Assembly: GCF_000184745.1 (NCBI RefSeq)
Contig: NC_014931.1
Coordinates: 6,014,001-6,078,000 of the forward strand
Direction: 5' to 3'
Length of the DNA stretch: 64,000 nt
DNA from: Variovorax paradoxus EPS
GTDB taxonomy: Bacteria > Pseudomonadota > Gammaproteobacteria > Burkholderiales > Burkholderiaceae_C
The stretch's first letter is position 1, and each line of letters begins with the position of its first letter. Position numbers and translations under genes: made by a program. Shown here one piece after another: positions 1 to 8,780 of this stretch. Under the pieces are notes generated by a model. The model saw only the letters and a list, made by a program, of their open reading frames with translations, was not told the DNA's origin and searched no databases.

Positions 1-1805
1 ACCAGCTGGTTGTAGCCGCCATCACCGCTCTGGCTGGCACTCAACTCCTGGGTCTTGATGCCCGAGAAGACGGCGTTGTGCGCGTGCTCCTTGGCTTCCT
101 TGCCTTCACCCGCGAACCAGGCGGGGGCGTTGCCTGTGGACTGCGCCGCGCCTGCGGACTTCTCGTTGTGCTGGGCATCGATCTGCCCAGCACCGTTGTA
201 GAGGGCCGCAACGACGACGGGGCGGTCGATGTCGCCATGGTGGAATTCGACCAGCACCTCCTGCCCCACACGCGGCAGCGTGACCTGGCCCCAGTTGTCG
301 CCCGCAGCGCTGGCGGCCACGCGCACCCAGGCGCCCAATCGATCCGCGGCGGGCGCATTGTCCTGGCCGTCGGGGCGGGGTTGTCTTGCGCTGGAGCCGC
401 TGCCACGCTGCCAGTGGAACTGCACCTTGACGCGGTGGTCGCGGTCGGTGTGCACGGGAGCGTTCTCACCCACGCCAATCACGATGGCGCTCTGGCTGCC
501 GTGCACGCTGGGCTTGGGGTGAATGCGCTGGCCGTGGCCGTCCATGCTCAGCGGGCGATAGGGAATGGCCGCGCGCACTGTCGTGAAGTCGTTGCGGTAG
601 TGAGTGACCGTGTCGGGCTTGGCTGCGGCATTGCCGCTGTCCTCCGATGCATCGAACACGGCGGCGATGTCGGGCAGTCCGAGGCGATCACCGACACCGG
701 CCTTCAAGGCTTCGTCGAAGTTGTTGCGCGCGATGTGGCGCACGGCCAGCACAGCGAAGCGGCGGTCTTCTTCTCCGTCCTTGTCGTGCTGCTCGTGGCC
801 GCTCAGCGTGAAGGTGGTGGCGGGTGCGAGGCTGCGCACGGCGCTCTGGCCTTCGAAGCGTTTGTTGCGCAGCTCCAAGGCTTGCAAGGCGTTGGACAAC
901 AGCCGTTCGCCTTGGGCGGAGGTCTCCCAACCGTAGGCACCGGGGTCGTCGCTCCACTGCAGGGTGCGGTGGCCTGCGCCGCGGCTTTGCTGCTGCACGG
1001 GCCTGGCGCTCACGCTCTTGTAGTCCCAGCTCTGCTGCGCGAGGCTGTTGGTCTGCAATTGGCGACTGCCGCGCCATTGCTGGATGGTGTCTTCGCGCTC
1101 GCTCGCGTCGGCGCGGTGAAAGCGGATGGTGGCTTGCGTGTTCGCGCGGAAGGCGCCGTTGTGGTCGGCGATGACGAGAGTGTGGCTGCCCAGGTCGCCG
1201 TCCTTGCCGGTGGCGTGTTCGAACCAGTAGCACAGGCCTTCTTCGGCGAGCAGCCGCGCAACGAAATCGAAATCGCTCTCGTGGTACTGGGTGGTGATGC
1301 CGCGCACGGGATAGATGTCCCGCTGGGCAATCTCCCAGCGCCATTGCACGGCCAGCTTGCCCTGGCTTTGGTACCGCGTGAACACGGCATCGACGATGTC
1401 GAACACGCTTTGGTGCTGGAAGAGGCAACTGTCCTGGCGTAGGCGCAGGAATGCGAGCCAGGGTTCGATGACGATGCGATAGCGGGCCATGCCGCCGTTG
1501 CTCGCAACACATTCGGCCTCGGTCACGTACCCGTGGAAGGGGCGCAGTTCGGTACGGCTTTGCGCGGTCTGCAGATCAAGACGCACGCCCTGCCCCATCA
1601 ACGTCTTGAGTTCGATGTGCGCGTCGTCGCTCAACGCGGTGAGTTCGAAGCGGAAGCCGCCATCGTCCAAAGACTCCACGCCATCAAAGCGCTCGGCCAG
1701 CAGCTTGTTGGCACCCAGCGGCGTGTGCAGCACCAGCAGGCGATCCTGCTGCGTCGTGCGTGCACGCAGCAAGCCACCAAGCGAAGCCGTTGAGAAGGTC
1801 GTCAT
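1..1805 (-). CDS. vgrG: VgrG spike protein of the T6SS, cut by the window edge
   Basis: This is the T6SS tail spike (TssI), which sits on the Hcp tube and carries effectors. About 601 codons are visible and the frame is open to base 1, so the C-terminus lies outside. Reading leftward, the gp27-like part contains the family signature HESDFDFVARLLAEEGL. The gp5-like part contains VKVQFHW, WVRVA and GQEVLVEF, then VVVAALYN. The ATG at 1805 has a good purine-rich ribosome site (AGGGGGAA) about 8 bases upstream. It lies 37 bases after clpV and is the last visible gene of the tssB-to-clpV operon. Any C-terminal DUF2345 or effector domain cannot be judged here. It is distinct from the second VgrG at 25304-28438. 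Confidence 0.95.
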   Translation of the reverse strand, partial: MTTFSTASLGGLLRARTTQQDRLLVLHTPLGANKLLAERFDGVESLDDGGFRFELTALSDDAHIELKTLMGQGVRLDLQTAQSRTELRPFHGYVTEAECVASNGGMARYRIVIEPWLAFLRLRQDSCLFQHQSVFDIVDAVFTRYQSQGKLAVQWRWEIAQRDIYPVRGITTQYHESDFDFVARLLAEEGLCYWFEHATGKDGDLGSHTLVIADHNGAFRANTQATIRFHRADASEREDTIQQWRGSRQLQTNSLAQQSWDYKSVSARPVQQQSRGAGHRTLQWSDDPGAYGWETSAQGERLLSNALQALELRNKRFEGQSAVRSLAPATTFTLSGHEQHDKDGEEDRRFAVLAVRHIARNNFDEALKAGVGDRLGLPDIAAVFDASEDSGNAAAKPDTVTHYRNDFTTVRAAIPYRPLSMDGHGQRIHPKPSVHGSQSAIVIGVGENAPVHTDRDHRVKVQFHWQRGSGSSARQPRPDGQDNAPAADRLGAWVRVAASAAGDNWGQVTLPRVGQEVLVEFHHGDIDRPVVVAALYNGAGQIDAQHNEKSAGAAQSTGNAPAWFAGEGKEAKEHAHNAVFSGIKTQELSASQSGDGGYNQL

Positions 1806-1842
1806 TGTTCTGTTCCCCCTTTGACCCGAACCGCCGCAGCGC

Positions 1843-4563
1843 CTAGCTGATCCTGTAGCGGAACTCGCCGCTCTTGGCGCAGCTCGCCTTGATCTTCGCG
1901 AGCGGCGTCTCGTCCGCCATGCGCGTGAGCACCGCTTCCGCGATCTCGGGCAGGAGCGTGCCGTTCAGGATGTGATCGACGTTGCGCGCGCCCGAATCGA
2001 CCTCGGTGCAGCGCGCAAGCACGGCCTCCACCAGCGCGTCGTCCCACTCGAACACTGCCTTGTGGTTGGTCGCGATGCGGTCGCGGATGCGGCCCAGCTT
2101 GAGCGCGATGATCTGTTCGAGCACCGCATCGGTGATCGGATAGAACGGCGCCACTTTCATGCGGCCGAGAAAGGCCGGCTTGAAGGCCTTCATGAGCACG
2201 GGGCGCAGCGCATCGGCCAGCGCGTCGGGCGCGGGGCGCTCGTCGTCGGCCTTGTTCAGGCACGCCTGCATGATCTGCGACGAGCCGATGTTCGAGGTGA
2301 GGATGATCAGCGTGTTGCGAAAGTCGATCTCGCGGCCCTCGGCGTCGTCCATCATCCCTTTGTCGAACACCTGGAAGAACATCTCCAGCACATCGGGGTG
2401 CGCCTTCTCGACTTCGTCGAGCAGCACCACGCTGTAAGGCTGGCGGCGCACGGCTTCGGTGAGCACGCCGCCTTCGCCATAACCCACGTAGCCGGGCGGC
2501 GATCCCTTCAGGCCCGAGACGCTGTGCGCCTCCTGGTACTCGCTCATGTTGATGGTGATGAGCTTCTTCTCGCCGCCGTAGAGGATGTCGGCCAACGCGA
2601 GCGCGGTCTCGGTCTTGCCCACGCCCGAGGGGCCGACGAACATGAACACGCCGCGCGGCTTGTTGGGGTCTTCCAGGCGCGCGCTGGCGGTGCGCACGCG
2701 CTGGGCGACGGCGGCGAGCGCGTGGTCCTGGCCGATCACGCGTTCGGCCAGCAGCGTATCGAGGGCGCGCACGGTCTTGATTTCGTCCTTGACCATGCGG
2801 CCGAGCGGCACGCCGGTCCAGGCCGAGACGATCTCGGCGACGACGTGGCCGTCGACCTGCAGTGGAACCATCGGCGTGGTGCCTTGCAGCGCGCGCAGCT
2901 CGGCGAGCAGGGCATCGAGTTGGTCGCGTTCGGGGTCCGCACTGGTCGCGGATTTCTTGCGGCTCGCGGCACGTGCGGGGGCCTTCTCTGCGGGTGCAGC
3001 CTCGGGCTGTGCAGCCGACTCGTCGCGTTGCGCGCGCAGTGCACGGATGCGTTCGACCAGCGCGTTCTCTTCGGCAAGGCGCTGCTGGCTCGCAGCAAGC
3101 TCGGCCTGCAGCGCGCTCTTCTTTTCCGCCAGTTCGGCCAGCCGCACTTCATGGCGCCCGCCGGCCGCGGTGTCGCGCACCAGCGCGGCACTCTCGGCCT
3201 CGATACGTTCGAGGCCGCGATTCGCTTCCTCGATCAGCGCCGGCGTCGCGCTCTGGCCGAGCGCCACTTTCGCGCACGCGGTGTCGAGCACGCTCACCGC
3301 CTTGTCGGGCAGCTGGCGGCCGCTGATGTAGCGGTGCGACAGGCGCACCGCCTCGGTGATGGCTTCGTCGAGCACGCGGATGTTGAAGTGCTTTTCCATC
3401 AGCGGCACCATGCCGCGCAGCATGGCGGCAGCCAGCGTTTCGCTGGGCTCCTCGACCTTCACGACCTGGAAGCGCCGCGCGAGCGCCGCGTCCTTCTCGA
3501 AGTATTTCTTGTATTCGCCCCAGGTCGTGGCGGCGATGGTGCGCAGTTCGCCGCGCGCGAGCGCGGGCTTGAGCAGGTTGGCCGCATCGCTCTGCCCGGC
3601 CTGGCCGCCCGCGCCGATCATCGTGTGGGCCTCGTCGATGAAGAGCACGATCGGATGCGGGCTCTTCTTCACTTCGGCGATCACGTTCTTCAGGCGGTTC
3701 TCGAACTCGCCCTTCACGCTCGCGCCGGCCTGCAGAAGGCCCATGTCCAGCGTGTGCAGCGCCACGGCGCGCAGCGACTCGGGCACGTCCTCTGTCGCGA
3801 TGCGCAACGCCAACCCCTCGACCACCGCCGTCTTGCCGACCCCGGCCTCGCCGGTGAGGATGGGGTTGTTCTGGCGCCGGCGCATCAGGATGTCGATGAC
3901 CTGGCGGATCTCGGTGTCGCGGCCGATCACCGGGTCGAGCGCACCGTCTTTCGCGCGCTGCGTGAGGTTGGTGGTGAACTGGTCGAGCGCGGGCGTCTTG
4001 CCGGGCACGCCCGCGGCCAGCGCATCGGCCGGCGCTTGCTGCGCGTCGCCTTCCGTGGCCGCACCGCCCGAGGCGCCGGCTTCGGCCGCTTCGCTCGAAC
4101 CGTCGGTGAGCTTGTCGAAGTCGTGCTTCAGGTCTTCGAGGCGGATCTTCGCGAACAGCGGCGAGCCGCGCTGCGCGAGTTGTGCGAGGTCGGGTTCGGT
4201 CAACAGCGCGAGCAGCAGGTGGCCCGAGCGGATCTGCGCCACGTGCGCATCGAGCGAGGCCAGGAGCCACGCCTGCTGAAACAACTGCTGCAGGTGCTGC
4301 GAGAACACCGGCGTGCGCGTGTTGCCGTTCTTGAAGGTCTGGATCTCGCGCTCCAGGTCCGACTGGATCGCGGTCGCGCTGATGCGGTTGGCGCGCAGCA
4401 CGCGCGCGAGGTCGTTGTCGGTCTGCTCCAGCAGCGCCAGGAACAGGTGCTCCAGGTCCACTTCGTAGTGGCCGTTGGCCAGGCACAGATTGGCCGCGCG
4501 CTGCGTGGCCATGCGTGCGCTGGCGTTGAGCTTGGTGATCAGTGTTTTCAGCGATGTGCTCAT
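1843..4563 (-). CDS. clpV: ClpV (TssH), AAA+ ATPase that disassembles the T6SS sheath
   Basis: ClpV is a ClpB-like hexameric ATPase that recycles contracted TssB/TssC sheath. The 906-residue protein starts MSTSLKTLITKLNASAR, a typical N-domain start; the frame is open far upstream, but only this ATG gives the family N-terminus. Walker A motifs are GEAGVGKT near residue 240 and GPSGVGKT near residue 645, with a Walker B-type IVLFIDEAHT in the first ATPase domain. The middle domain between them has an Ala/Lys/Glu-rich insertion (around QPEAAPAEKAPARAASRKKS). It lies between tssG, 65 bases upstream, and vgrG. ClpB is the only serious alternative; the T6SS context and N-domain favour ClpV. Confidence 0.97.
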   Translation of the reverse strand: MSTSLKTLITKLNASARMATQRAANLCLANGHYEVDLEHLFLALLEQTDNDLARVLRANRISATAIQSDLEREIQTFKNGNTRTPVFSQHLQQLFQQAWLLASLDAHVAQIRSGHLLLALLTEPDLAQLAQRGSPLFAKIRLEDLKHDFDKLTDGSSEAAEAGASGGAATEGDAQQAPADALAAGVPGKTPALDQFTTNLTQRAKDGALDPVIGRDTEIRQVIDILMRRRQNNPILTGEAGVGKTAVVEGLALRIATEDVPESLRAVALHTLDMGLLQAGASVKGEFENRLKNVIAEVKKSPHPIVLFIDEAHTMIGAGGQAGQSDAANLLKPALARGELRTIAATTWGEYKKYFEKDAALARRFQVVKVEEPSETLAAAMLRGMVPLMEKHFNIRVLDEAITEAVRLSHRYISGRQLPDKAVSVLDTACAKVALGQSATPALIEEANRGLERIEAESAALVRDTAAGGRHEVRLAELAEKKSALQAELAASQQRLAEENALVERIRALRAQRDESAAQPEAAPAEKAPARAASRKKSATSADPERDQLDALLAELRALQGTTPMVPLQVDGHVVAEIVSAWTGVPLGRMVKDEIKTVRALDTLLAERVIGQDHALAAVAQRVRTASARLEDPNKPRGVFMFVGPSGVGKTETALALADILYGGEKKLITINMSEYQEAHSVSGLKGSPPGYVGYGEGGVLTEAVRRQPYSVVLLDEVEKAHPDVLEMFFQVFDKGMMDDAEGREIDFRNTLIILTSNIGSSQIMQACLNKADDERPAPDALADALRPVLMKAFKPAFLGRMKVAPFYPITDAVLEQIIALKLGRIRDRIATNHKAVFEWDDALVEAVLARCTEVDSGARNVDHILNGTLLPEIAEAVLTRMADETPLAKIKASCAKSGEFRYRIS

Positions 4564-4628
4564 GAACGGTGGTTGTCTTCTGTCGGTCTTCTTCGTTGAA
4601 AGGTCGCTGCCGGTTGCTGCTGCATTAA

Positions 4629-5750
4629 TTACTGCAGGGGCTGGAGTTCGTACTGGGTGTCGCTGCGGTCGCTCTCGGCTTCGCCGGTGGCGATGAAGCT
4701 GTCCCAGCCGAGATGGCTGCCGCCACCGTCGCTCAGCTGCACGGCGGCGACTTCCTCGCGAGCCAGGATCAATCGCACCTCGTACTCGCAGGTCACGCCG
4801 GCGAGCAGCGCCAGCATTTTTTCGAGCGCCTTCGCATGCGCGCGGCCCGGGAAGAATTCGCGCAGTGCGCTGCGCTTGAGCGGGCCGATCCACAGGCGGA
4901 TGCGCAGGTCGCGCTGCCAGATGCGTTCTCCCGCCATCGCGTTCTGCCCGAGGCTCACGTTGCCTTCCCCTAGGCGCGAGCGCTGCTGCTCGGGCATGTC
5001 GTACCACTTGCCCAGAAACTGCTCGATGCGGATGTTGCTGCGAAAGTAGTCGGACAGCACGCGCTGCAGATACGCAGCCGACATCGGCCGATGACGCACC
5101 GCGGCCGCATAGCCGGCCACGGTTTCGTCGAACACCGTACCGGTGCCGTCGGTGAGCGGATCGCGCTGGGCCGTGTGCTCCAGCCCCGCCATCGACAGCA
5201 GCACCGGCAGATAGGCGCGGCTGCGTTCGTGCTCGTAGTGCAGCGGCAGGCGGTACTTGCGCCAGGCCGCATAGAAGAGCGCGGTCGCGCGATTGGTGAA
5301 CACGTCGAGAAACGCGCGCGCCGAGCTGTCGCGCAGGTGTTGCTCCCGGCGCATCAGCATCTCGGTGTAGACGATGGGCAAGGCACCCGACACGCCCAGC
5401 ATGCCGAAGGAGGCGGGCGTGAGTTCGATGCGGCCGAGCCCATGCGCGTCTTCGCCCTGCACGGGCGGCTCGCACAGTTCAGCGCTCGACACCAGCTGGC
5501 CCACCGCATCGCGCACCGCCAGTGCCTCGATCTCGCTGGGCGGGAAGGCAAGGCTCGTCGAGCTGCGAAAGCGCAGCCAGCGCGGCACCATGCGCTCGCC
5601 GGGCACCAGGCGATGGTGCACGTCGCGCTCCTGCCGCTTGAGCAGCACGAGTTCGAGCAACCGCACCGCCTGGAAGAACTCGAAGCGGTACGGTTCGCGC
5701 AGCAGCCGGTCGGCTACAGCAGGATCGATTCGCCGCTGCGGGGTTTGCAT
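4629..5750 (-). CDS. tssG: TssG, T6SS baseplate wedge component
   Basis: TssG forms the baseplate wedge with TssF, TssK and TssE. The protein has 373 residues, starting MQTPQRRIDPAVADRLL, and shows family landmarks YRFEFFQAVRLLE near residue 22, FGMLGVSGALP, FYAAWRKYRLPL and GKWYDMP. The start is chosen at 5750 because the long open frame upstream is only the opposite reading of tssF. The gene overlaps the end of tssF by 37 bases, which suggests translational coupling and fixed stoichiometry. It is followed by clpV. Confidence 0.95.
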   Translation of the reverse strand: MQTPQRRIDPAVADRLLREPYRFEFFQAVRLLELVLLKRQERDVHHRLVPGERMVPRWLRFRSSTSLAFPPSEIEALAVRDAVGQLVSSAELCEPPVQGEDAHGLGRIELTPASFGMLGVSGALPIVYTEMLMRREQHLRDSSARAFLDVFTNRATALFYAAWRKYRLPLHYEHERSRAYLPVLLSMAGLEHTAQRDPLTDGTGTVFDETVAGYAAAVRHRPMSAAYLQRVLSDYFRSNIRIEQFLGKWYDMPEQQRSRLGEGNVSLGQNAMAGERIWQRDLRIRLWIGPLKRSALREFFPGRAHAKALEKMLALLAGVTCEYEVRLILAREEVAAVQLSDGGGSHLGWDSFIATGEAESDRSDTQYELQPLQ

Positions 5751-7564
5751 CGCACCAGCTCCTCCTTGTCGCGCGCCGAAACGATCACCAGCTGGGTGAA
5801 GCTGTTCAGGTGCACATAGAGACCGAAGAAATGATCCATCACGCGCGCAAAAGCCTGCAGGCTGCTGCCGACGAAGCCGGCCTCGTCGACCGTGAGCTTG
5901 AGTTCGATGCCGCGCACGAAGGTGGCGAAGGGCTTGCCCGGCAGCCACTGCGTGGTGGCCTGCTGGTCGATGCCGGTGATGGCCTCGATCTGCCGCGCCG
6001 ACACGGCGGATCGGCCGAGGTCGTACAGGCGCAGCATCTCCTTGAGTGCCGGCAATCCGCTGGTGGCCAGCGACAGGTGGTTGAGCGACAGGTGCGACAC
6101 CAGCCGCCACTGCACGCCCTTGCCGCGCGGCATGCGCAGCGTCTGCGTGGGGCGGCGCAGCATGCGGATCGAGCGCGCCACCGAGTTGCCCTCGATGAAC
6201 AGGTCGCCGCCCGGCAGGCCGAACGCCAGCGAATGCGGCAGGTCGCGGTTGGTGCAGGTGAGGTCGATGCTCAGCGTTTCCGTTTGCGGCAGCGAGGGCT
6301 GGAAGTCGATGTCGACGATCGAGAGCTCGGTCTCGTAGCCCGGGCTCTTCTGCGCCACCAGTTCGTTGCGCCGCGCGAACCAGTAGTGCTCGGCTTCCTT
6401 CGGATGCTCGCCGTGATGCAGCGAGTAGAAAGGGCGAAACTCGATGTAGGCGTCGCCCTCGGCGGTCTGCTTCACGAGCTTGACCGAGTCGATGCTGTAG
6501 ACCTCGAAGCCGAAGGCCCGGCGCGCATCGGCCACCACCGGATATGCGGCCGCGGCGTGCGTCACGCGGATCGGATCGCTGCGCTGCTTGAAGAGGTTGA
6601 TGACGGGCGTGCAGCCCAGGCGCAGGTTGCGGCTGGACACGCCTTCGAGCAAACGCGCCGTGGGCGAATCGGCGCGCACGCCGGTCATCACGAGGTGCAG
6701 CGTGATCGAGCGGCACGAGCCGATGTGGCGCAGCGCGTTCGCCAGGTCGATGTCGACGAAGTTGAACTTCTCGGGGAACGCAAAGTATTCGCTCAGCAGC
6801 CGGTAGGCGGGGTGCGAACGCGGCGGCAGCTCGATGAGCGCATCGGCCTCGTCGAAGCCGACCGGATGCAGCGCCTCGCCCTGCACCTGCGTCCATTTGC
6901 CGCTGCGCTCGGGCTCCACGAAAACGGCGGCCGTCTTCAGGAAGATCACATCGGCCAGCGCGGTGGCGAGCGAGGGCTCGGCGTCGATGAAGGTGCGCAA
7001 GCGCGCCATGGTGAGCGCGAGCGTGCCGAGCGACTTCTGCTCGCCGGTGGCTTCGAGCGTGATCGAGAGGCATCCCGTGGCGTTGCGCGGCAGCGAGGCA
7101 TGCGCGGGCGCATTCACCACCGAATGGAACACCACGTTGGACACCTGCACGGCTGCCAGCGTCACGTCGTAGACGCTGCGAAAGCGGCACGCGCCGCCGC
7201 GCACCGGCTGCGAGGTGAGCTCGGTGCCGCGCGCGATGGTGACGGGCTTGCTCAGCTTCGCGAGCGCCGCGCCGCCGGCATCGAACTGCGCGATCGAGCA
7301 CGAAGGAAACGGCCGCAGGTAGTGCGGGTACAGCACCTCGAGCAGCGCCTCGGTGAGCTCGGGGTAGTCGTCGTCGAGCTTCTTGCTGATGCGCGCGGTG
7401 AGCAGCGCGAACGACTGGATCATCCGCTCGACGTGCGGGTCCTCGCTGCTGTCGGCGGAGATGGCCAGGCGCGCCGCGATCTTGGGGTAGCCCTTGGCGA
7501 ACTCTTGCGAGTAGCCGCGCAGGAACGCAAGCTCTCGTTCGTAGAAGGGCAGCAATTCATCCAT
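5714..7564 (-). CDS. tssF: TssF, T6SS baseplate component
   Basis: TssF is the central wedge subunit of the T6SS baseplate. The 616-residue protein begins MDELLPFYERELAFLRG, the hallmark TssF N-terminus, followed by EFAKGYPKIAARL and EDPHVERMIQSFALL. Further features include the PHYLRPFPSCSI segment near residue 85 and a C-terminal GIDQQATTQWLPGKPF stretch. The ATG at 7564 is preferred over the longer open frame because it gives the exact family start. It overlaps tssG by 37 bases and follows tssE by 11 bases. Confidence 0.96.
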   Translation of the reverse strand: MDELLPFYERELAFLRGYSQEFAKGYPKIAARLAISADSSEDPHVERMIQSFALLTARISKKLDDDYPELTEALLEVLYPHYLRPFPSCSIAQFDAGGAALAKLSKPVTIARGTELTSQPVRGGACRFRSVYDVTLAAVQVSNVVFHSVVNAPAHASLPRNATGCLSITLEATGEQKSLGTLALTMARLRTFIDAEPSLATALADVIFLKTAAVFVEPERSGKWTQVQGEALHPVGFDEADALIELPPRSHPAYRLLSEYFAFPEKFNFVDIDLANALRHIGSCRSITLHLVMTGVRADSPTARLLEGVSSRNLRLGCTPVINLFKQRSDPIRVTHAAAAYPVVADARRAFGFEVYSIDSVKLVKQTAEGDAYIEFRPFYSLHHGEHPKEAEHYWFARRNELVAQKSPGYETELSIVDIDFQPSLPQTETLSIDLTCTNRDLPHSLAFGLPGGDLFIEGNSVARSIRMLRRPTQTLRMPRGKGVQWRLVSHLSLNHLSLATSGLPALKEMLRLYDLGRSAVSARQIEAITGIDQQATTQWLPGKPFATFVRGIELKLTVDEAGFVGSSLQAFARVMDHFFGLYVHLNSFTQLVIVSARDKEELVRCKPRSGESILL

Positions 7565-7575
7565 GGCGTGGCGCT

Positions 7576-8067
7576 TCAGGCAGAGCGGCTCTTGCCGGTG
7601 CCGCGTGTGATCGAGTACTGCAGCGTCGTGGGCTGCAGCATCGCGTCGAAGTTCACCGGCTCGGCGAGCTCGGGCAGCACGAGCAGGGCGGTGATTCCGA
7701 AATAGAGCATGTTGGTGCTGGTCTGGCCGTCGACCTCGAGCGTCACGACGACGTCGCGCAGCCGCGACTCGTGGCGGGCAATGGCCTGCTCCAGCGAGCG
7801 GCAGATGAACGAGCGGTCGTAGTGGCTCGCAAGGCTCAGGCCCGAGAAATCGCTCAGGCCGTAGGTCATGACGGAACGCCGACACTCGGGAAACGACTCG
7901 AGCTTCGCGTCGTTGAAGACCATGCGCGTGTTGAGCAGCGATTCGAGGTCGCGCGCGACCATGTTCTTGACCTCTTCGAGCGACAGGTGCCTGAGCACCG
8001 GCGAAGCCGGCCCGCGCCAGTCGTCATCGAAGAGTTTGTCGAGCAAGCCCGGTTCGAATCCATTCAT
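7576..8067 (-). CDS. tssE: TssE, gp25-like T6SS baseplate protein
   Basis: TssE is a small gp25/lysozyme-like baseplate protein that helps nucleate sheath polymerisation. The protein has 163 residues and starts MNGFEPGLLDKLFDDD. The gp25-like core contains VARDLESLLNTR, the YGLSDFSGL segment and a following RSLEQAIARHESRL helix, as expected for the family. It lies between hcp and tssF. The start at 8067 is taken because the sequence upstream is a short intergenic region (8068-8176) with a GC-rich inverted repeat near 8143-8163 (cgcggccctcg/cgccgcggtcg), which may be a weak terminator after hcp. Confidence 0.94.
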   Translation of the reverse strand: MNGFEPGLLDKLFDDDWRGPASPVLRHLSLEEVKNMVARDLESLLNTRMVFNDAKLESFPECRRSVMTYGLSDFSGLSLASHYDRSFICRSLEQAIARHESRLRDVVVTLEVDGQTSTNMLYFGITALLVLPELAEPVNFDAMLQPTTLQYSITRGTGKSRSA

Positions 8068-8176
8068 GGGTCTCTCGCCTCGTGCTTTGGATATCGGGCA
8101 TGGGCGCCGCGCGTGATGGGCGGCGCCAAAAAGAAACCGCGGCCCTCGCGCCGCGGTCGACATGGCCCGAAGGGCG

Positions 8177-8689
8177 TCAGACCGAGTAGGTCTTGTCGTT
8201 CTTGGTCAGGCTCCAGGCGCCTTGCGAATTGCCGCCCTGGTTGCCGCCGATTTTTTGCTGCGTGTACTTCCACTGCACGGCGGCGTACTTCAGCGAGAAG
8301 GTCTCGCTCGGCACGCTGGCCACGTCGTTGCTCACGACCTTCGGGTTCACGCTGGCGATCAGCACGTACTTGAGCTTGATCTCCATGTACTGCACGCGCT
8401 TGCCTTCGCCGTCGGCGCGGTAGAACTGCACGGTCACCTCGTCGAAGGTGGTGCCGCCCGAAGCGTGCTGATACAGCAGCGGGCTGACCACGTCCATGTC
8501 CTTGGTGAAGATCATTTCGCCGTGCTCGCAGCGCTCGGCGGTGTGGCCGCCGGCGGTCGATGCGGTGGCCGAACGCGGCTGCACGATGCTGTGCTGCCAG
8601 GAGCTGACCTCGACCCAGTCCTTGTGGTCCTTGTCCTGCGACTCGCCGTTGATGGCCGGGCTGCCGAACTTGACGTAGATATCCTTCAT
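8177..8689 (-). CDS. hcp: Hcp (TssD), T6SS inner tube protein
   Basis: Hcp forms hexameric rings that stack into the expelled inner tube. The 170-residue protein starts MKDIYVKFGSPAINGES and has the Hcp1-like signatures DWVEVSSWQHSIVQPRSAT, CEHGEMIFTKDMD and SPLLYQHASGGT. The C-terminus ends WSLTKNDKTYSV. It stands apart from tssC (91 bases) and tssE (109 bases). The longer gaps on both sides are usual for hcp, which is often expressed above its neighbours. The upstream gap contains a short degenerate run of TGAT/TGAC units (8705-8728) of unknown meaning. Confidence 0.97.
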   Translation of the reverse strand: MKDIYVKFGSPAINGESQDKDHKDWVEVSSWQHSIVQPRSATASTAGGHTAERCEHGEMIFTKDMDVVSPLLYQHASGGTTFDEVTVQFYRADGEGKRVQYMEIKLKYVLIASVNPKVVSNDVASVPSETFSLKYAAVQWKYTQQKIGGNQGGNSQGAWSLTKNDKTYSV

Positions 8690-8780
8690 GTTTCTTCCCC
8701 TTCTTGATTGATTGACTGATTGACTGACAGTTAACGTGTTGATGCGCAGCCCCTCGGCCGCGCGTCCGATCCGCCTCTTC

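Noticed and set aside
8705..8728. TGAT/TGAC tetranucleotide run upstream of hcp as a phase-variation tract
   Set aside because: Only six degenerate units; too short and impure to expect slippage.
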